DNA of 49,738 nucleotides, taken from contig CANJNJ010000018.1 of NCBI GenBank assembly GCA_947474995.1, positions 1 to 49,738 on the forward strand, written 5' to 3'. A program made the position numbers and the translations under genes. Positions 40,169-48,883 of the stretch are shown here, one piece after another (the first letter of the stretch is position 1; every line of letters starts with the position of its first letter). Origin of the DNA: Opitutaceae bacterium (lineage in GTDB: Bacteria; Verrucomicrobiota; Verrucomicrobiia; Opitutales; Opitutaceae). Below the pieces are notes generated by a model. It searched no databases and had not been told where the DNA came from. It saw only the letters and a list, made by a program, of their open reading frames with translations.

Positions 40169-42412
40169 TTAGTTTGCAGAACGAGCAGCGGCCGAACCTC
40201 CATCGGCCGTCCACTTGAAGAGGGTCGTCGTCAGCGGCGGGAGCGTCACGACCATCGACTGGCTGAAGCCGTCGCGCTCGATGTCCTCGGTGGTGCGCCC
40301 GCCGTCGTTCCCCAGGCCGGTGCCCCCGTAATATTCACTGTTCGTGTTGATCACTTCGCGCCAAAAGCCGCGCCGCGGCACGCCGAGGCGATAGTCGCGC
40401 GTGGCCCCGCCGAAGTGACACACGGCGGCCAGCAGCGTCTTGTCCCCAGCGTCGCCACGCACGTAGGCGATCAGGTTCGCATCCGCATCGTGGCAGGTCA
40501 GCCAGCGAAAGCCCTGCGCGTTGAAATCATTTTCACTCAGGACCGGCTCCGTCAGATAAAGCCGGTTGAGATCGCGCACCAACAGCCGCACGCCTTCGTG
40601 GTCCGTGTATTGGCACAGGTGCCAGTCGAGGCTGGTGTCGTGCGCCCATTCGCGGGATTGCGCGAATTCGCTGCCCATGAAGAGCAGTTTCTTCCCCGGC
40701 CACGCCCACATGTGCCCATAGAGCGCGCGCAAATTGGCCGCTTTCTCGGCGATGTGCCAGGCCCCCATCTTGAAGAGCATCGAGCCCTTGCCGTGCACGA
40801 CCTCGTCGTGGGAAAAGACCGTCACGAAGTTCTCCGCATACTGGTAGAGCATGCCGAAGGTCAGATCGTTGTGGTGATGGCGGCGGACGATGGGCTCCTT
40901 CGCGAAGTAGCGGAGGGTGTCGTTCATCCACCCCATGTTCCACTTGTAGTCGAAGCCCAGCCCGCCGTCGCGCGTCGGCTTGCTCACGCCCGCAAACGAG
41001 GTGCTTTCCTCGGCAATCATCCGCCCGCCCGGATGATACTGGTGCACGAGGTCGTTGACCTGGCGGATAAACGTGATCGCCTCGAGATTCTCGCGCCCGC
41101 CGTATTGATTGGGGATCCACTGCCCCTCTTTGCGGGAATAATCGAGGTAGAGCATCGACGCCACGGCATCGACCCGCAGCCCGTCGAGATGGTAGCGGTC
41201 AAACCACGCCAGCGCATTGGCGACCAAAAAGCAGCGCACCTCGTTGCGACCGTAATTGAAGATGAGTGTCCCCCAATCCATGTGCGCCCCCTGCCGCGGG
41301 TCGGCATGTTCGTAGAGGTGGGTGCCGTCGAATTCCGCCAGGGCAAAACTGTCGCGGGGAAAATGCGCGGGCACCCAGTCGAGGATGACGCCGATACCAC
41401 GGCTGTGCAGGTGATCGACAAACCAGGCAAAATCATCCGGCGCGCCGTGCCGGTGGGTCGGCGCGTAAAAACCCGTGACCTGATAACCCCACGAGCCGTC
41501 GAAGGGATGCTCCGCAATCGGCAGCACTTCGATGTGCGTGAAACCCATTTCTACCGCGTAATCGCCGAGCTGCACCGCGAGCTCGCGGTACGTGAGCGGA
41601 CGGTTGGCGTCTTCCGGTTTCCGGCGCCACGAGCCCAGATGAACCTCGTAGACCGACATCGGTCGATCGTGATGCGCCGCCTGCTCGCGCCGGCGCTGCA
41701 GCCAGGCGTCGTCGGTCCACTTGAATTTCCGCGTGTCGCAAACGATCGCCGCATTGTTGGGCGGGCCTTCGAAATAGGTGCCGTAGGGATCGGTCTTGAG
41801 ATGGATGAGACCACGCGGATCGCGAATCTCGAACTTGTAGAGTTCACCCTCCCCCAACCCGGGAATGAACAACTCCCACACGCCCGAAGCGCCGAGCGAG
41901 CGCATCGGATGGGTGCGTCCGTCCCAGCGATTGAAATTGCCCACGACTGAAACCCGGGCCGCCGACGGCGCCCACACCGCAAACGATACGCCCAGCACGC
42001 CGCCGAGGTCGCGCCTGTGGCTGCCGAGTTTTTCGTAGATCTTGTGCTCGTTGCCCTCGTTGAACAGGTAGAGGTCCTGCGCCCCGAGCGTCGGCAGGAA
42101 ACAATACGGATCAAAAAACTGGCGAAATTCGCCGTTCGGGTATCCGGCCCGCAGCTGATAGCGAAATACGCCCGGGCGCTTGGGGATGAACCCCTCGAAG
42201 ATCCCCTCGGGGTCAAGCTGCGTCATCGGAAACGACTGCACCGGCTTTGCCTCGAGTTCGACGACTTCGCAACTCGACGCGCCGTGCACAAACGCCCGGG
42301 TGACCACGCCCTTGTTGCGCTGGTGCGTGGTCGGATGCATCCCGAGCACCGAGTGAGGCGAGGCGTGTTTCGCCTGCAACAAGGCATGAAGATCGGTCTT
42401 GGAAATAATCAC
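40169..42412 (-). CDS. glgB: 1,4-alpha-glucan branching enzyme
   Basis: The 747-residue protein starts at a GTG at 42412 (MIISKTDLHALLQAKHASPH). The open frame extends over the divergent lptD start, but the extension is not family-like. It makes alpha-1,6 branches in glycogen. An N-terminal GlgB-N domain (SVLGMHP..., VSFAVWAPSAARVSVVGNFNRWDG) leads to the GH13 barrel. The catalytic residues are Asp415 in GLRVDAVASM, the Glu in AEESTSFAG, and the Asp in FSHDEVVHGKGS. The C-terminal beta domain ends LPPLTTTLFKW. The length is normal. Glycogen storage is implied, although glgA and glgC are not in the window. It is divergent from lptD. Confidence 0.96.
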   Translation of the reverse strand: MIISKTDLHALLQAKHASPHSVLGMHPTTHQRNKGVVTRAFVHGASSCEVVELEAKPVQSFPMTQLDPEGIFEGFIPKRPGVFRYQLRAGYPNGEFRQFFDPYCFLPTLGAQDLYLFNEGNEHKIYEKLGSHRRDLGGVLGVSFAVWAPSAARVSVVGNFNRWDGRTHPMRSLGASGVWELFIPGLGEGELYKFEIRDPRGLIHLKTDPYGTYFEGPPNNAAIVCDTRKFKWTDDAWLQRRREQAAHHDRPMSVYEVHLGSWRRKPEDANRPLTYRELAVQLGDYAVEMGFTHIEVLPIAEHPFDGSWGYQVTGFYAPTHRHGAPDDFAWFVDHLHSRGIGVILDWVPAHFPRDSFALAEFDGTHLYEHADPRQGAHMDWGTLIFNYGRNEVRCFLVANALAWFDRYHLDGLRVDAVASMLYLDYSRKEGQWIPNQYGGRENLEAITFIRQVNDLVHQYHPGGRMIAEESTSFAGVSKPTRDGGLGFDYKWNMGWMNDTLRYFAKEPIVRRHHHNDLTFGMLYQYAENFVTVFSHDEVVHGKGSMLFKMGAWHIAEKAANLRALYGHMWAWPGKKLLFMGSEFAQSREWAHDTSLDWHLCQYTDHEGVRLLVRDLNRLYLTEPVLSENDFNAQGFRWLTCHDADANLIAYVRGDAGDKTLLAAVCHFGGATRDYRLGVPRRGFWREVINTNSEYYGGTGLGNDGGRTTEDIERDGFSQSMVVTLPPLTTTLFKWTADGGSAAARSAN

Positions 42413-42465
42413 GCGAAGAAATCGGCTGTCCGAAGGTGGTGGAGGCAGGTCCCGGCGTCTAGCCC

Positions 42466-42489
42466 GCATTCGCGCCTTCGCGCGAATGC
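42466..42489. promoter_or_regulatory. hairpin in the glgB-lptD divergent region
   Basis: GCATTCGCGC and GCGCGAATGC pair perfectly around CTTC. It lies in the 120-bp spacer between the two divergent start codons, 44 bp before lptD. It could be an operator, a leader hairpin or a dispersed repeat. Confidence 0.45.
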
Positions 42490-42532
42490 CACCGAGCTTG
42501 CTTGGTCGCCGGTCGGTGACTTCGCTTGTCGG

Positions 42533-44716
42533 GTGATTCGCCGTCTTTTCCTCATCGCCACGCTCGCCGCCACGCGGCTTGCCCTGGGCCAGCCGCCGCC
42601 CTCGCGGTTCGCGATTTCGGGTGATGACACGTCGGTCGATCTCTCCACCGGCGAAACCATTCTCCAGGGGCACGCCCGGATCAGCGACGACGGCCTGCTC
42701 ATCCAGGCCGACGACGTGCGGTACAATGTGCTCACCCGCGTGGCGGTGGCCACGGGCAACATCTCCCTCACTCTGGTACCCGGCAAACTCCTGCCGAGCC
42801 CGGGTTCACCGGGCGCGGGCCGCTCCCCGCGCAGCACGCCGCCGACGGCCCGCCTGCTCACCGATCGGCTCTCCTATAACGGAGCCGACGGTTCCTTCAC
42901 GACGGACAACGTGCGCTTTGGCAGCGACCCGATCTTTGTGGAAGGCCGGGCCGCCTTTGGTACGCCGAAGAAAATCACCATCGAGCAGGCGGTCGGCAAC
43001 TACGGCGAGCCGGGGCCGTGGCAACCGTCCTTCCGGGCCGACCGGATTATTTATGAAACCGGCCAGCGCCTGCGGGCCGAATACACGCTCGTCGGCATCG
43101 GCTCGATTCAGCCGTTGCGCCTCCCCCGGTTTCAACAGGAACTCGACCAACCGCTTTCCTTCGCCGTCGCCGTCGACGGCGGCTTTCGCCAGTCGCTGGG
43201 CGCCTTCGGCGAGGTTGACCTCTACCTGCCAGTCTCGCCGGGGCTGCGCCTCGGCGGGGACTTCAGTTTCTACACGAACCGCGGCGTGATGGCCGGGCCG
43301 GCCGGCCGTTATGCGGATCCGGACGACCCCGAAAAAATCCGGGGCTATTTTCGCAGCGGCTACATCAACGACCATGGCAATCGCCAGACCGACCTTCTCG
43401 GGCGGCCCGTCCCCATCGAGCGCGCGTATATCGAATGGCAGCACTCGCAAAAATTTTCCGAGCGGCTCACGCTCGGGGCGCAGCTGAATTGGTGGCGCGA
43501 CTCCGAGGTGCTGCGGGATTTTCGCCCCCAGGCGTTCTTCCCGGTCCAGGCGCCGGACACGTTCGCCGAGGCCGTTTATACTGGCGACAATTACGTGCTG
43601 TCGGCGTTCGCCCGGTTTCAACCCAACACGTTTCAACGAGTGCAGGAGCGACTGCCCGAGATTCGCTTCGACCTTTTGCCCACCGCCATCGGCGGCGGCT
43701 TTTACGAGCGATTCAACGCGAGCGCGGCCGTCTTGCGCGAGGATCCGCTGGCGAACTTCGTCCCGGCCGGTGGCGTGGCTCCGGCGGTCAAACCCCGCTT
43801 GCGCAGCGATCGCCTTGACGCCTATTACGCGCTGCTGCGCCCGATCGCCCCGCGCGAGTGGCTCGGCCTCACTCCCGTGGTCGGCGGCCGGGTGACGAAT
43901 TACAGCAGCACCGCGGGCGCCTTTCGCACGGGAAATTACACCCGGGTTCTCGGGGAAGTGGGCGCGGACGCCGAGCTGCGATCGAGCGGGGTGTTCGAAT
44001 ACAAGAACGAGCGCTGGAGAATCGATGGACTGCGCCACCTCTTCACCCCACGGCTCAGCTACCGCTACATCCCCGAGGGGGAAAGGGGCCGCGCCTATAT
44101 TCCCCAGATCGATCGTGAGGTGTTTACCACGTACCTGCCCCCGCTCGGGTTGGGTGACGTCCGCAATCTCGACGACCTGCACGCCACCAACACGCTGCGG
44201 CTGTCCCTCGACAATACCCTTCAGACCCGCGATCCCGGACATGGCAGTCGCGACTTGCTCGTGTTCAACGTGGCCGGAGATTTTCGCTTCAAGCAACGGC
44301 CCGGCCAGCGCGACGTTTCGGACGTCCACACCGAACTGGCCCTCCTCCCGGCCCCGTGGGTACAATTGGACATCTACGAAAGTTTCTCGGCCCGCACCCG
44401 GACCCTGAGTGAGTTCAATTCCGGCATTACGCTCCGGGATGGCAGAGCCTGGTCGGTACGCTTCGCCAATAATTTCCTGCGCGACCAAATCCAGGACTAC
44501 CTCGTCGACGGGCGCGTCCGACTCAACGAAGCGATTGAAACGCTGACGCGGCTGCATTACGACGCGCGCCGGCATCGCTTCAACGAGCAGTCCTACGGCA
44601 TCGTCCACAACCTCGCGAACACGTGGGAAATTTCCTACACGGTCAGTTTGTTCGCCGGCCGCAGCCGCGAGAGTTCCTTTGGCTTCAACATCCAAATCAA
44701 CACCGTCCGCTTCTAA
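42533..44716 (+). CDS. lptD: LPS-assembly protein LptD
   Basis: The 727-residue protein starts at a GTG at 42533, with signal peptide IRRLFLIATLAATRLALG. The N-terminal OstA/LptA-like jellyroll (FAISGDDTSVDLSTGETILQ and GHARISDDGLLIQADDVRYN, ISLTLVPGK...LTDRLSYNGADGSF) lies at about 25-170. The rest is the outer-membrane barrel, with LptD-type segments such as GGDFSFYTNRGVMAGPAG and LFTPRLSYRYIPEG, ending in Phe (INTVRF). LptD with LptE inserts lipopolysaccharide at the cell surface. Few cysteines are seen, so disulfide-dependent maturation as in E. coli is unlikely. An RsmB-like methyltransferase gene follows after 56 nt. Confidence 0.9.
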   Translation: MIRRLFLIATLAATRLALGQPPPSRFAISGDDTSVDLSTGETILQGHARISDDGLLIQADDVRYNVLTRVAVATGNISLTLVPGKLLPSPGSPGAGRSPRSTPPTARLLTDRLSYNGADGSFTTDNVRFGSDPIFVEGRAAFGTPKKITIEQAVGNYGEPGPWQPSFRADRIIYETGQRLRAEYTLVGIGSIQPLRLPRFQQELDQPLSFAVAVDGGFRQSLGAFGEVDLYLPVSPGLRLGGDFSFYTNRGVMAGPAGRYADPDDPEKIRGYFRSGYINDHGNRQTDLLGRPVPIERAYIEWQHSQKFSERLTLGAQLNWWRDSEVLRDFRPQAFFPVQAPDTFAEAVYTGDNYVLSAFARFQPNTFQRVQERLPEIRFDLLPTAIGGGFYERFNASAAVLREDPLANFVPAGGVAPAVKPRLRSDRLDAYYALLRPIAPREWLGLTPVVGGRVTNYSSTAGAFRTGNYTRVLGEVGADAELRSSGVFEYKNERWRIDGLRHLFTPRLSYRYIPEGERGRAYIPQIDREVFTTYLPPLGLGDVRNLDDLHATNTLRLSLDNTLQTRDPGHGSRDLLVFNVAGDFRFKQRPGQRDVSDVHTELALLPAPWVQLDIYESFSARTRTLSEFNSGITLRDGRAWSVRFANNFLRDQIQDYLVDGRVRLNEAIETLTRLHYDARRHRFNEQSYGIVHNLANTWEISYTVSLFAGRSRESSFGFNIQINTVRF

Positions 44717-44772
44717 TCCGGATGCCGCATAAAACCATCGCCGCCCGCCGTGCGAACGGTGCAGGCTGACGC

Positions 44773-46014
44773 ATGAGTCTCGTCGGCAGCCAACAAAAGG
44801 TTTTTCTGCGTCTTGTTTCCGCCCTCCGCCCCCACTGGCGGAGCGACGCCAATCTTCCGGCCCGCCTCCAGGCGCTGTTTGCCGCCAACCGCTCCTTTGG
44901 CTCGCGCGACCGGAAGCTTTATCGCGAATTGATTTTTACGTCCCTGCGCTTCCTGCCGTGGATTGAACTCCTGCTGGACCACGATCCGGCGCGCGCGGCG
45001 CAGGTGACCGCCTGGCTCGCGGCCGACATCCCCGCGACGCACGCGTTTCGGGCCGCCCTTTGTGCAGACTGGCCAACCTGTCCGTCGTCGCTGGCGGCCA
45101 AAGCCACGCACCTCGGCGCCGATTCGACCGCACTTCTTCCCGACTGGGCAGGCCGGCATTGTCCGGAGGCGGTGGGGTCGCCGAATTTGGACGCCTTGCA
45201 TACGCGCGCCCCACTCTGGCTGCGCCTGCAGGCGCCGGATGCCGGAACCGTGCTCGATGAATTTACGCGACAAGGCTGGGGCTGGAGGCGATCGGAAATA
45301 TTGCCCAGCGCCGTCGAACTCCTCGCCGAGGGTGACGTGACCAAGACCGAATCCTGGGCCCGGGGTCACGTCGAAGTGCAGGACCTCGGCTCGCAGCTCC
45401 TCCTCGAAACGATCGGCATCGGGCCCGGCGAACAATGGCTCGACGCCTGCGCCGGCGCCGGCGGGAAGACCCTGCAGCTTATCCGCCTGCTTGGTCCGAC
45501 CGGACACGTGGACGCCCACGACATTCGGGCCGGCGCGCTGCGCGAACTCGCCGCCCGCGCCACCCGCGCCGGCCACCCCGTTTGTCATCTATTAGATGAC
45601 AAAACACCCGGCGGCATTGCCGTGCGGGAGACGGCGCCGACCGGCCATTATGACGGCGTGCTGGTGGATGCGCCGTGCAGCGGCAGCGGTACGTGGCGGC
45701 GCGCGCCGCATCTCAAATGGTGCACCAGTGCCGGGGCCGTAAAACACGCGGCGGAAACCCAGCAGACCCTGCTCGCCCAGTTCGCCAGTTCCGTGCGCCC
45801 GGGCGGGCGGCTCGTGTACGCGACCTGCTCGCTGAGCCGGCTGGAAAACGAGGACGTGGTCGCCCAGTTTCTCACGCAGCATCCGGATTTTTCCGCCACG
45901 CCCTTCGCCCGCACCTTCGACAGCACGCCGCGCACGGTCGGCCTGGCTATCCTTCCGGCCCAGCACAATACCGACGGATTTTATGTCGCCTCCCTCCGGC
46001 GCAAAGCCAGCTAA
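44773..46014 (+). CDS. RsmB/NOP-family RNA m5C methyltransferase
   Basis: The 413-residue SAM-dependent enzyme has an ATG at 44773. The N-terminal NusB-like helical region (DRKLYRELIFTSLRFLPWI) and the Rossmann core (LDACAGAGGKTLQLIRLLG) are typical. The two catalytic cysteines of m5C methyltransferases are present: Cys302 in VDAPCSGSGTWRR and Cys352 in YATCSLSRLENE. It most likely methylates rRNA, at the position of 16S C967 or an equivalent. The shortened N-terminal domain leaves open whether it is a true RsmB, so no symbol is given. It follows lptD by 56 nt on the same strand. A repeat begins directly after its stop. Confidence 0.9.
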   Translation: MSLVGSQQKVFLRLVSALRPHWRSDANLPARLQALFAANRSFGSRDRKLYRELIFTSLRFLPWIELLLDHDPARAAQVTAWLAADIPATHAFRAALCADWPTCPSSLAAKATHLGADSTALLPDWAGRHCPEAVGSPNLDALHTRAPLWLRLQAPDAGTVLDEFTRQGWGWRRSEILPSAVELLAEGDVTKTESWARGHVEVQDLGSQLLLETIGIGPGEQWLDACAGAGGKTLQLIRLLGPTGHVDAHDIRAGALRELAARATRAGHPVCHLLDDKTPGGIAVRETAPTGHYDGVLVDAPCSGSGTWRRAPHLKWCTSAGAVKHAAETQQTLLAQFASSVRPGGRLVYATCSLSRLENEDVVAQFLTQHPDFSATPFARTFDSTPRTVGLAILPAQHNTDGFYVASLRRKAS

Positions 46015-46058
46015 GCCGGAAAAATTCAGTTGAGCGTTGAAGGTTGAACGTTGAAAGC
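46015..46058 (+). repeat. stop-codon-abutting repeat (AATTCAGTTGAGCGTTG family), copy 2
   Basis: Directly after the TAA of the RsmB-like gene the strand reads GCCGGAAAAATTCAGTTGAG, then CGTTGAAGGTTGAACGTTGA. The unit GTTGARCGTTGAAR repeats in tandem. It matches copy 1 at 16675-16718 over about 40 bp with few changes. Confidence 0.65.
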
Positions 46059-46270
46059 CAGAGCAGGCAAAAGTTAACGGCGGGGTAGAACGCGAAAGGG
46101 GAGAAACGGATCGGTTTGCCTCGAACCCAGCTCCAACAGAACGATTTCGCCCCGGCGTTCACCGCGTTCAACTTTCCCCGCTCACCTTTCAACGGCACGA
46201 GTCCGGCTGGTCCTATCGCGCTCGAACCGGTCGTGTCGGAGGTCGGTGCTTCAGCCGCACTGCTCTTTTG

Positions 46271-46368
46271 GGAGGGCGGCGACCTGACCCCGCTTTTGAC
46301 GAAGAGTCCGGCTCGTCGCGCTTGCCGCCCCGCGGGCGGCGGAAAGCGGCGCCAGGTCGCCGCCCTCC
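46271..46368. repeat. 98-bp element with 16-bp perfect terminal inverted repeats
   Basis: GGAGGGCGGCGACCTG (46271-46286) and CAGGTCGCCGCCCTCC (46353-46368) are perfect complements. The element is made of two facing copies of the unit GGAGGGCGGCGACCTGGCGC followed by CGCTTTCCG. Single copies occur near 2766-2805 and 47943-47975. The layout resembles a miniature inverted-repeat element. No transposase gene is in the window. Confidence 0.7.
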
Positions 46369-46469
46369 AAGGTTCCTGACCGCTTCCCGACTCCCATGAC
46401 CGGCGCCCCGGCGAAGACCGGCGCCACTTTCCCCTTGCGGCGTCCCGGCCGGCTCCAACCATCGCCTTC

Positions 46470-47249
46470 GTGGTTCCCGATTCTGATTATCGCATCAAGC
46501 TCCAGGTCTTCGAAGGGCCGCTTGATCTGCTGCTGTTCCTCATTCGCAAGAACGAGCTGGATATCTACGATATCCCGATCGAGTCGGTCACGCGCCAGTA
46601 CATCGACGCGCTGCGCACCATGCAGCAGCTCGACCTCGATCTGGCCGGGGAATTCTTCGTCATGGCGGCGACGTTGATGGAGATTAAGAGTCGGCTGCTC
46701 CTGCCGAAGGGCCAGCACGCCATCGACCCCAACGCCACCGACGACGAAGTGGATCCGCGCTGGGAGCTCGTCCACCAGCTCCTCCAGTACAAAAAATTCA
46801 AGGAAGCCGCCGCCCAGCTCGCCCTGCTGGCGGAGACCCGGCAGAATCTGATGGAGCGTCACGTTTCCTCGCTTTCTTCGAGCCTGTTGGAACGTCCGCT
46901 GAAAGGCGTCGATCGCATCGATCTGTGGAACACCTTCAACATCGTGCTCCGCCGGCTCGCGGAAAAACTCATCGTCGGTGAGATTCACGACGAAACGGTC
47001 ACGGTCTCCGACCAAATGGAATGGCTTCTGGACAAGACCAAGACGGAGCGCTCGTTTATTTTTTCGCAGCTTTTCCCCCAGGGGGTGTCGTTGCGCCGGC
47101 TCGTCGCCGCGTTTCTGGCGGTGCTGGAGCTAACGCGGCTGGGCAAAATGCGCGTCCGCCAGGACGAGGCGTTCACGGATATTGTATGCGAGGCCATAAT
47201 CGAAAACCCGCTTGAAACTGCGGAAAACCATTCCACGGTAACCGCGTGA
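46470..47249 (+). CDS. scpA: segregation and condensation protein A
   Basis: The 259-residue kleisin subunit of the SMC-ScpAB condensin complex starts at a GTG at 46470 (VPDSDYRIKLQVFEGPLDLLLFLIR). FEGPLDLLL-LI-NELDIYDIPI is the family N-terminal signature that binds the SMC neck. DLAGEFFVMAATLMEIKSRLLLP follows. The C-terminal winged-helix part (LRRLVAAFLAVLELTRLGKMRVRQDEAFTDI) is present. The stop overlaps the next start in GTGA, so a small basic protein is translationally coupled. scpB is not adjacent in the window. Confidence 0.95.
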   Translation: MVPDSDYRIKLQVFEGPLDLLLFLIRKNELDIYDIPIESVTRQYIDALRTMQQLDLDLAGEFFVMAATLMEIKSRLLLPKGQHAIDPNATDDEVDPRWELVHQLLQYKKFKEAAAQLALLAETRQNLMERHVSSLSSSLLERPLKGVDRIDLWNTFNIVLRRLAEKLIVGEIHDETVTVSDQMEWLLDKTKTERSFIFSQLFPQGVSLRRLVAAFLAVLELTRLGKMRVRQDEAFTDIVCEAIIENPLETAENHSTVTA

Positions 47250-47512
47250 GCAAAGATTCCACCAAACCCACGCGCAAACGCCGCCGCAAGATCAGCGGCC
47301 TCGTCGGGATGGGCTTCGACAACGAGGATGGGCACAAGCGCATCACCACGGGCGAGAAGTTTGTCCTCGTCGGTGGCTCACAGGAAACTCACGAGTACAT
47401 GACAGAGACCGTCATGAAAACTTTTGAGGAGCTAAAGCGCCGTTCCAAGGAGCTCGAACAGGTGGCGCCGGCCGAACTGGGCGAAATCATCGCCAAATCC
47501 CGGCCCCGCTAG
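47246..47512 (+). CDS. small basic protein coupled to scpA, unknown function
   Basis: The 88-residue protein starts at a GTG at 47246 inside the scpA stop (GTGA). The N-terminus is strongly basic (KDSTKPTRKRRRKISGLVG), then GFDNEDGHKRITTGEKFVLV and an acidic, helix-prone second half (HEYMTETVMKTFEELKRRSK). It is not ScpB, which has two winged helices and about 180 residues. The basic tail suggests nucleic-acid binding, and the coupling to scpA suggests a chromosome-related role. That is inference only. Confidence 0.75.
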   Translation: MSKDSTKPTRKRRRKISGLVGMGFDNEDGHKRITTGEKFVLVGGSQETHEYMTETVMKTFEELKRRSKELEQVAPAELGEIIAKSRPR

Positions 47513-47605
47513 GCCGCACCCGGCGGGGCAAAGTGTGTCACCGCCGCTGCGGCATTTGCTTCTGCCCCAATTCTCATTCTCTTCTCATAACCACCGCTAA
47601 CTCCC

Positions 47606-47935
47606 ATGTCCGAAAAGATCGCCGAACTCACCACTGATACCTTCAAGTCCACCGTCACCGGTGCCACGACGCCTGTGCTCGTCGACTTCTGGGCCCCTTG
47701 GTGCGGGCCGTGCAAGGCCATTGCGCCGATCCTCGAGGAACTGGCCACCGAGTTCGACGGGAAGTTGAAGATCGCCAAGGTGAACATCGACGACAACGAA
47801 GCCGTCGCCGCCGAATACGGCGTGCGGGCGATCCCGACGATGATTCTCTTCAAGGGCGGCCAGGTCGCCGAGACGCTCGTCGGCATGATGCCGAAGGCTG
47901 CGCTTCGGGCCAAAATCACGGCGCACGTCGGCTGA
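47606..47935 (+). CDS. trxA: thioredoxin
   Basis: The 109-residue protein has an ATG at 47606. It is a full-length cytoplasmic thioredoxin with active site WCGPC (Trp32, Cys33, Cys36), the FWAPWCGPCKAIAPILEELA helix, and the cis-Pro loop GVRAIPTMILFKGG. It reduces disulfides in cytosolic proteins. It is monocistronic, and a hairpin plus T-run follows 15 nt after the stop. Confidence 0.97.
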   Translation: MSEKIAELTTDTFKSTVTGATTPVLVDFWAPWCGPCKAIAPILEELATEFDGKLKIAKVNIDDNEAVAAEYGVRAIPTMILFKGGQVAETLVGMMPKAALRAKITAHVG

Positions 47936-47950
47936 TTCAGACTTTGGCGT

Positions 47951-47972
47951 GCGGCGACCTGTCGCCGCTTTT
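47951..47972 (+). terminator. intrinsic terminator of trxA (repeat-derived)
   Basis: GCGGCGAC and GTCGCCGC pair perfectly around CT, followed by TTTT. The sequence is a copy of the GCGGCGACCTG repeat family, so a dispersed repeat appears to serve as the terminator. Confidence 0.65.
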
Positions 47973-48001
47973 CCGAACGGCCACGCCGTTTCGCCGCGCT
48001 C

Positions 48002-48883
48002 CTACCGCACCACGCCCGCCGCCAAAAGCACGGCGTAGAGGGCGAGGAATTTCCCGGTATCACCCAGCAGGGCGATGAGCTCGGTCGGTGTGGCCGCCAT
48101 GCGCAAACGCCGCTGATGCGACCACGCCAGCGGTAATAGACCCAGCGGCAGCAGGCACGACAGGCCGAAACCGCGGGCGAGGAAACCCAGCGGGATCACA
48201 AACGCGATGACGTGCGAGGTGACAAACTGGGCCCGCGCGGCCGACCGGCCAAACCGCACGACCAGCGTGCGTTTGCCGGCCACGGCGTCGGTCTCGACGT
48301 CGCGATAATTGTTCACGACCAGAATATTCGCGGCCAGCAAACCGACCGGGATGGCGGCCAAGAAGACGTCGAGGCCCAACCGGCCGACCTGGACGAAATA
48401 CGTGGCGCCGACCGCCACCAGGCCGAAAAAAATAAAAACGAAAACATCGCCCAATCCGTGGTACCCGAGCGGCCAGGGTCCGCCGGTGTAGGCGATTCCA
48501 CCCAGGATACTCGCGACTCCAATCACCAGCAGCCACGGACCGCCCCAGCGGATCAAGCCGAGGCCGACCAGGAACGCGCAGGCAAACACCAGGAACATCG
48601 CGCGCCGCATGGTCGCCGGCGTCACGAGCCCGGCCGCGACCGCGCGCCGAGGGCCGACGCGCGCCGCCGTGTCGGCGCCCTGCGCGTGGTCGTAATAGTC
48701 GTTCGCAAAATTGGTGCCGATTTGGACCAAGAGGGCGAATCCCAGGCAAAGCGTCGCCGCGGCCAGATCAAACGCCCCACTCCGCCACGCCAGCGCCGAT
48801 CCGACGAGCACCGGCGCGACGGCGGCCGGCAACGTTCGCGGTCGCGCCGCGGCGAACCAGATCTGGCACCGGGTCGGGTTCAC
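48002..48883 (-). CDS. menA: 1,4-dihydroxy-2-naphthoate polyprenyltransferase
   Basis: The 293-residue UbiA-superfamily membrane enzyme starts at a GTG at 48883, whose GTGA overlaps the stop of the upstream gene. It attaches the polyprenyl tail to DHNA in menaquinone synthesis. The first Asp-rich motif is GTNFANDYYDHAQGAD and the second is NNYRDVETDAVAGKRTLVVRFG, both diagnostic of MenA. About eight to nine hydrophobic segments are present. Menaquinone as respiratory quinone is implied. No other men gene is identified in the window. Confidence 0.94.
   Translation of the reverse strand: MNPTRCQIWFAAARPRTLPAAVAPVLVGSALAWRSGAFDLAAATLCLGFALLVQIGTNFANDYYDHAQGADTAARVGPRRAVAAGLVTPATMRRAMFLVFACAFLVGLGLIRWGGPWLLVIGVASILGGIAYTGGPWPLGYHGLGDVFVFIFFGLVAVGATYFVQVGRLGLDVFLAAIPVGLLAANILVVNNYRDVETDAVAGKRTLVVRFGRSAARAQFVTSHVIAFVIPLGFLARGFGLSCLLPLGLLPLAWSHQRRLRMAATPTELIALLGDTGKFLALYAVLLAAGVVR

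Larger units (their letters stand above)
46015..46469. other. 455-bp gap between the methyltransferase gene and scpA
   Basis: It contains two repeats: the stop-abutting element at 46015-46058 and the long inverted element at 46271-46368. A stretch around 46165-46190 has further TTCAAC-rich sequence on the opposite strand. No gene is seen. Confidence 0.6.

Noticed and set aside
40415-41950. 511-codon open frame on the plus strand
   Set aside because: It is antisense to glgB, which has all catalytic residues.
42806-44695. Long open frame (629 codons) on the minus strand
   Set aside because: It is antisense to lptD, whose motifs and signal peptide are clear. High GC creates long open antisense frames; the translation has no family features.
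47246-47512. Identification of the gene after scpA as scpB
   Set aside because: The protein is only 88 residues and lacks winged-helix features.
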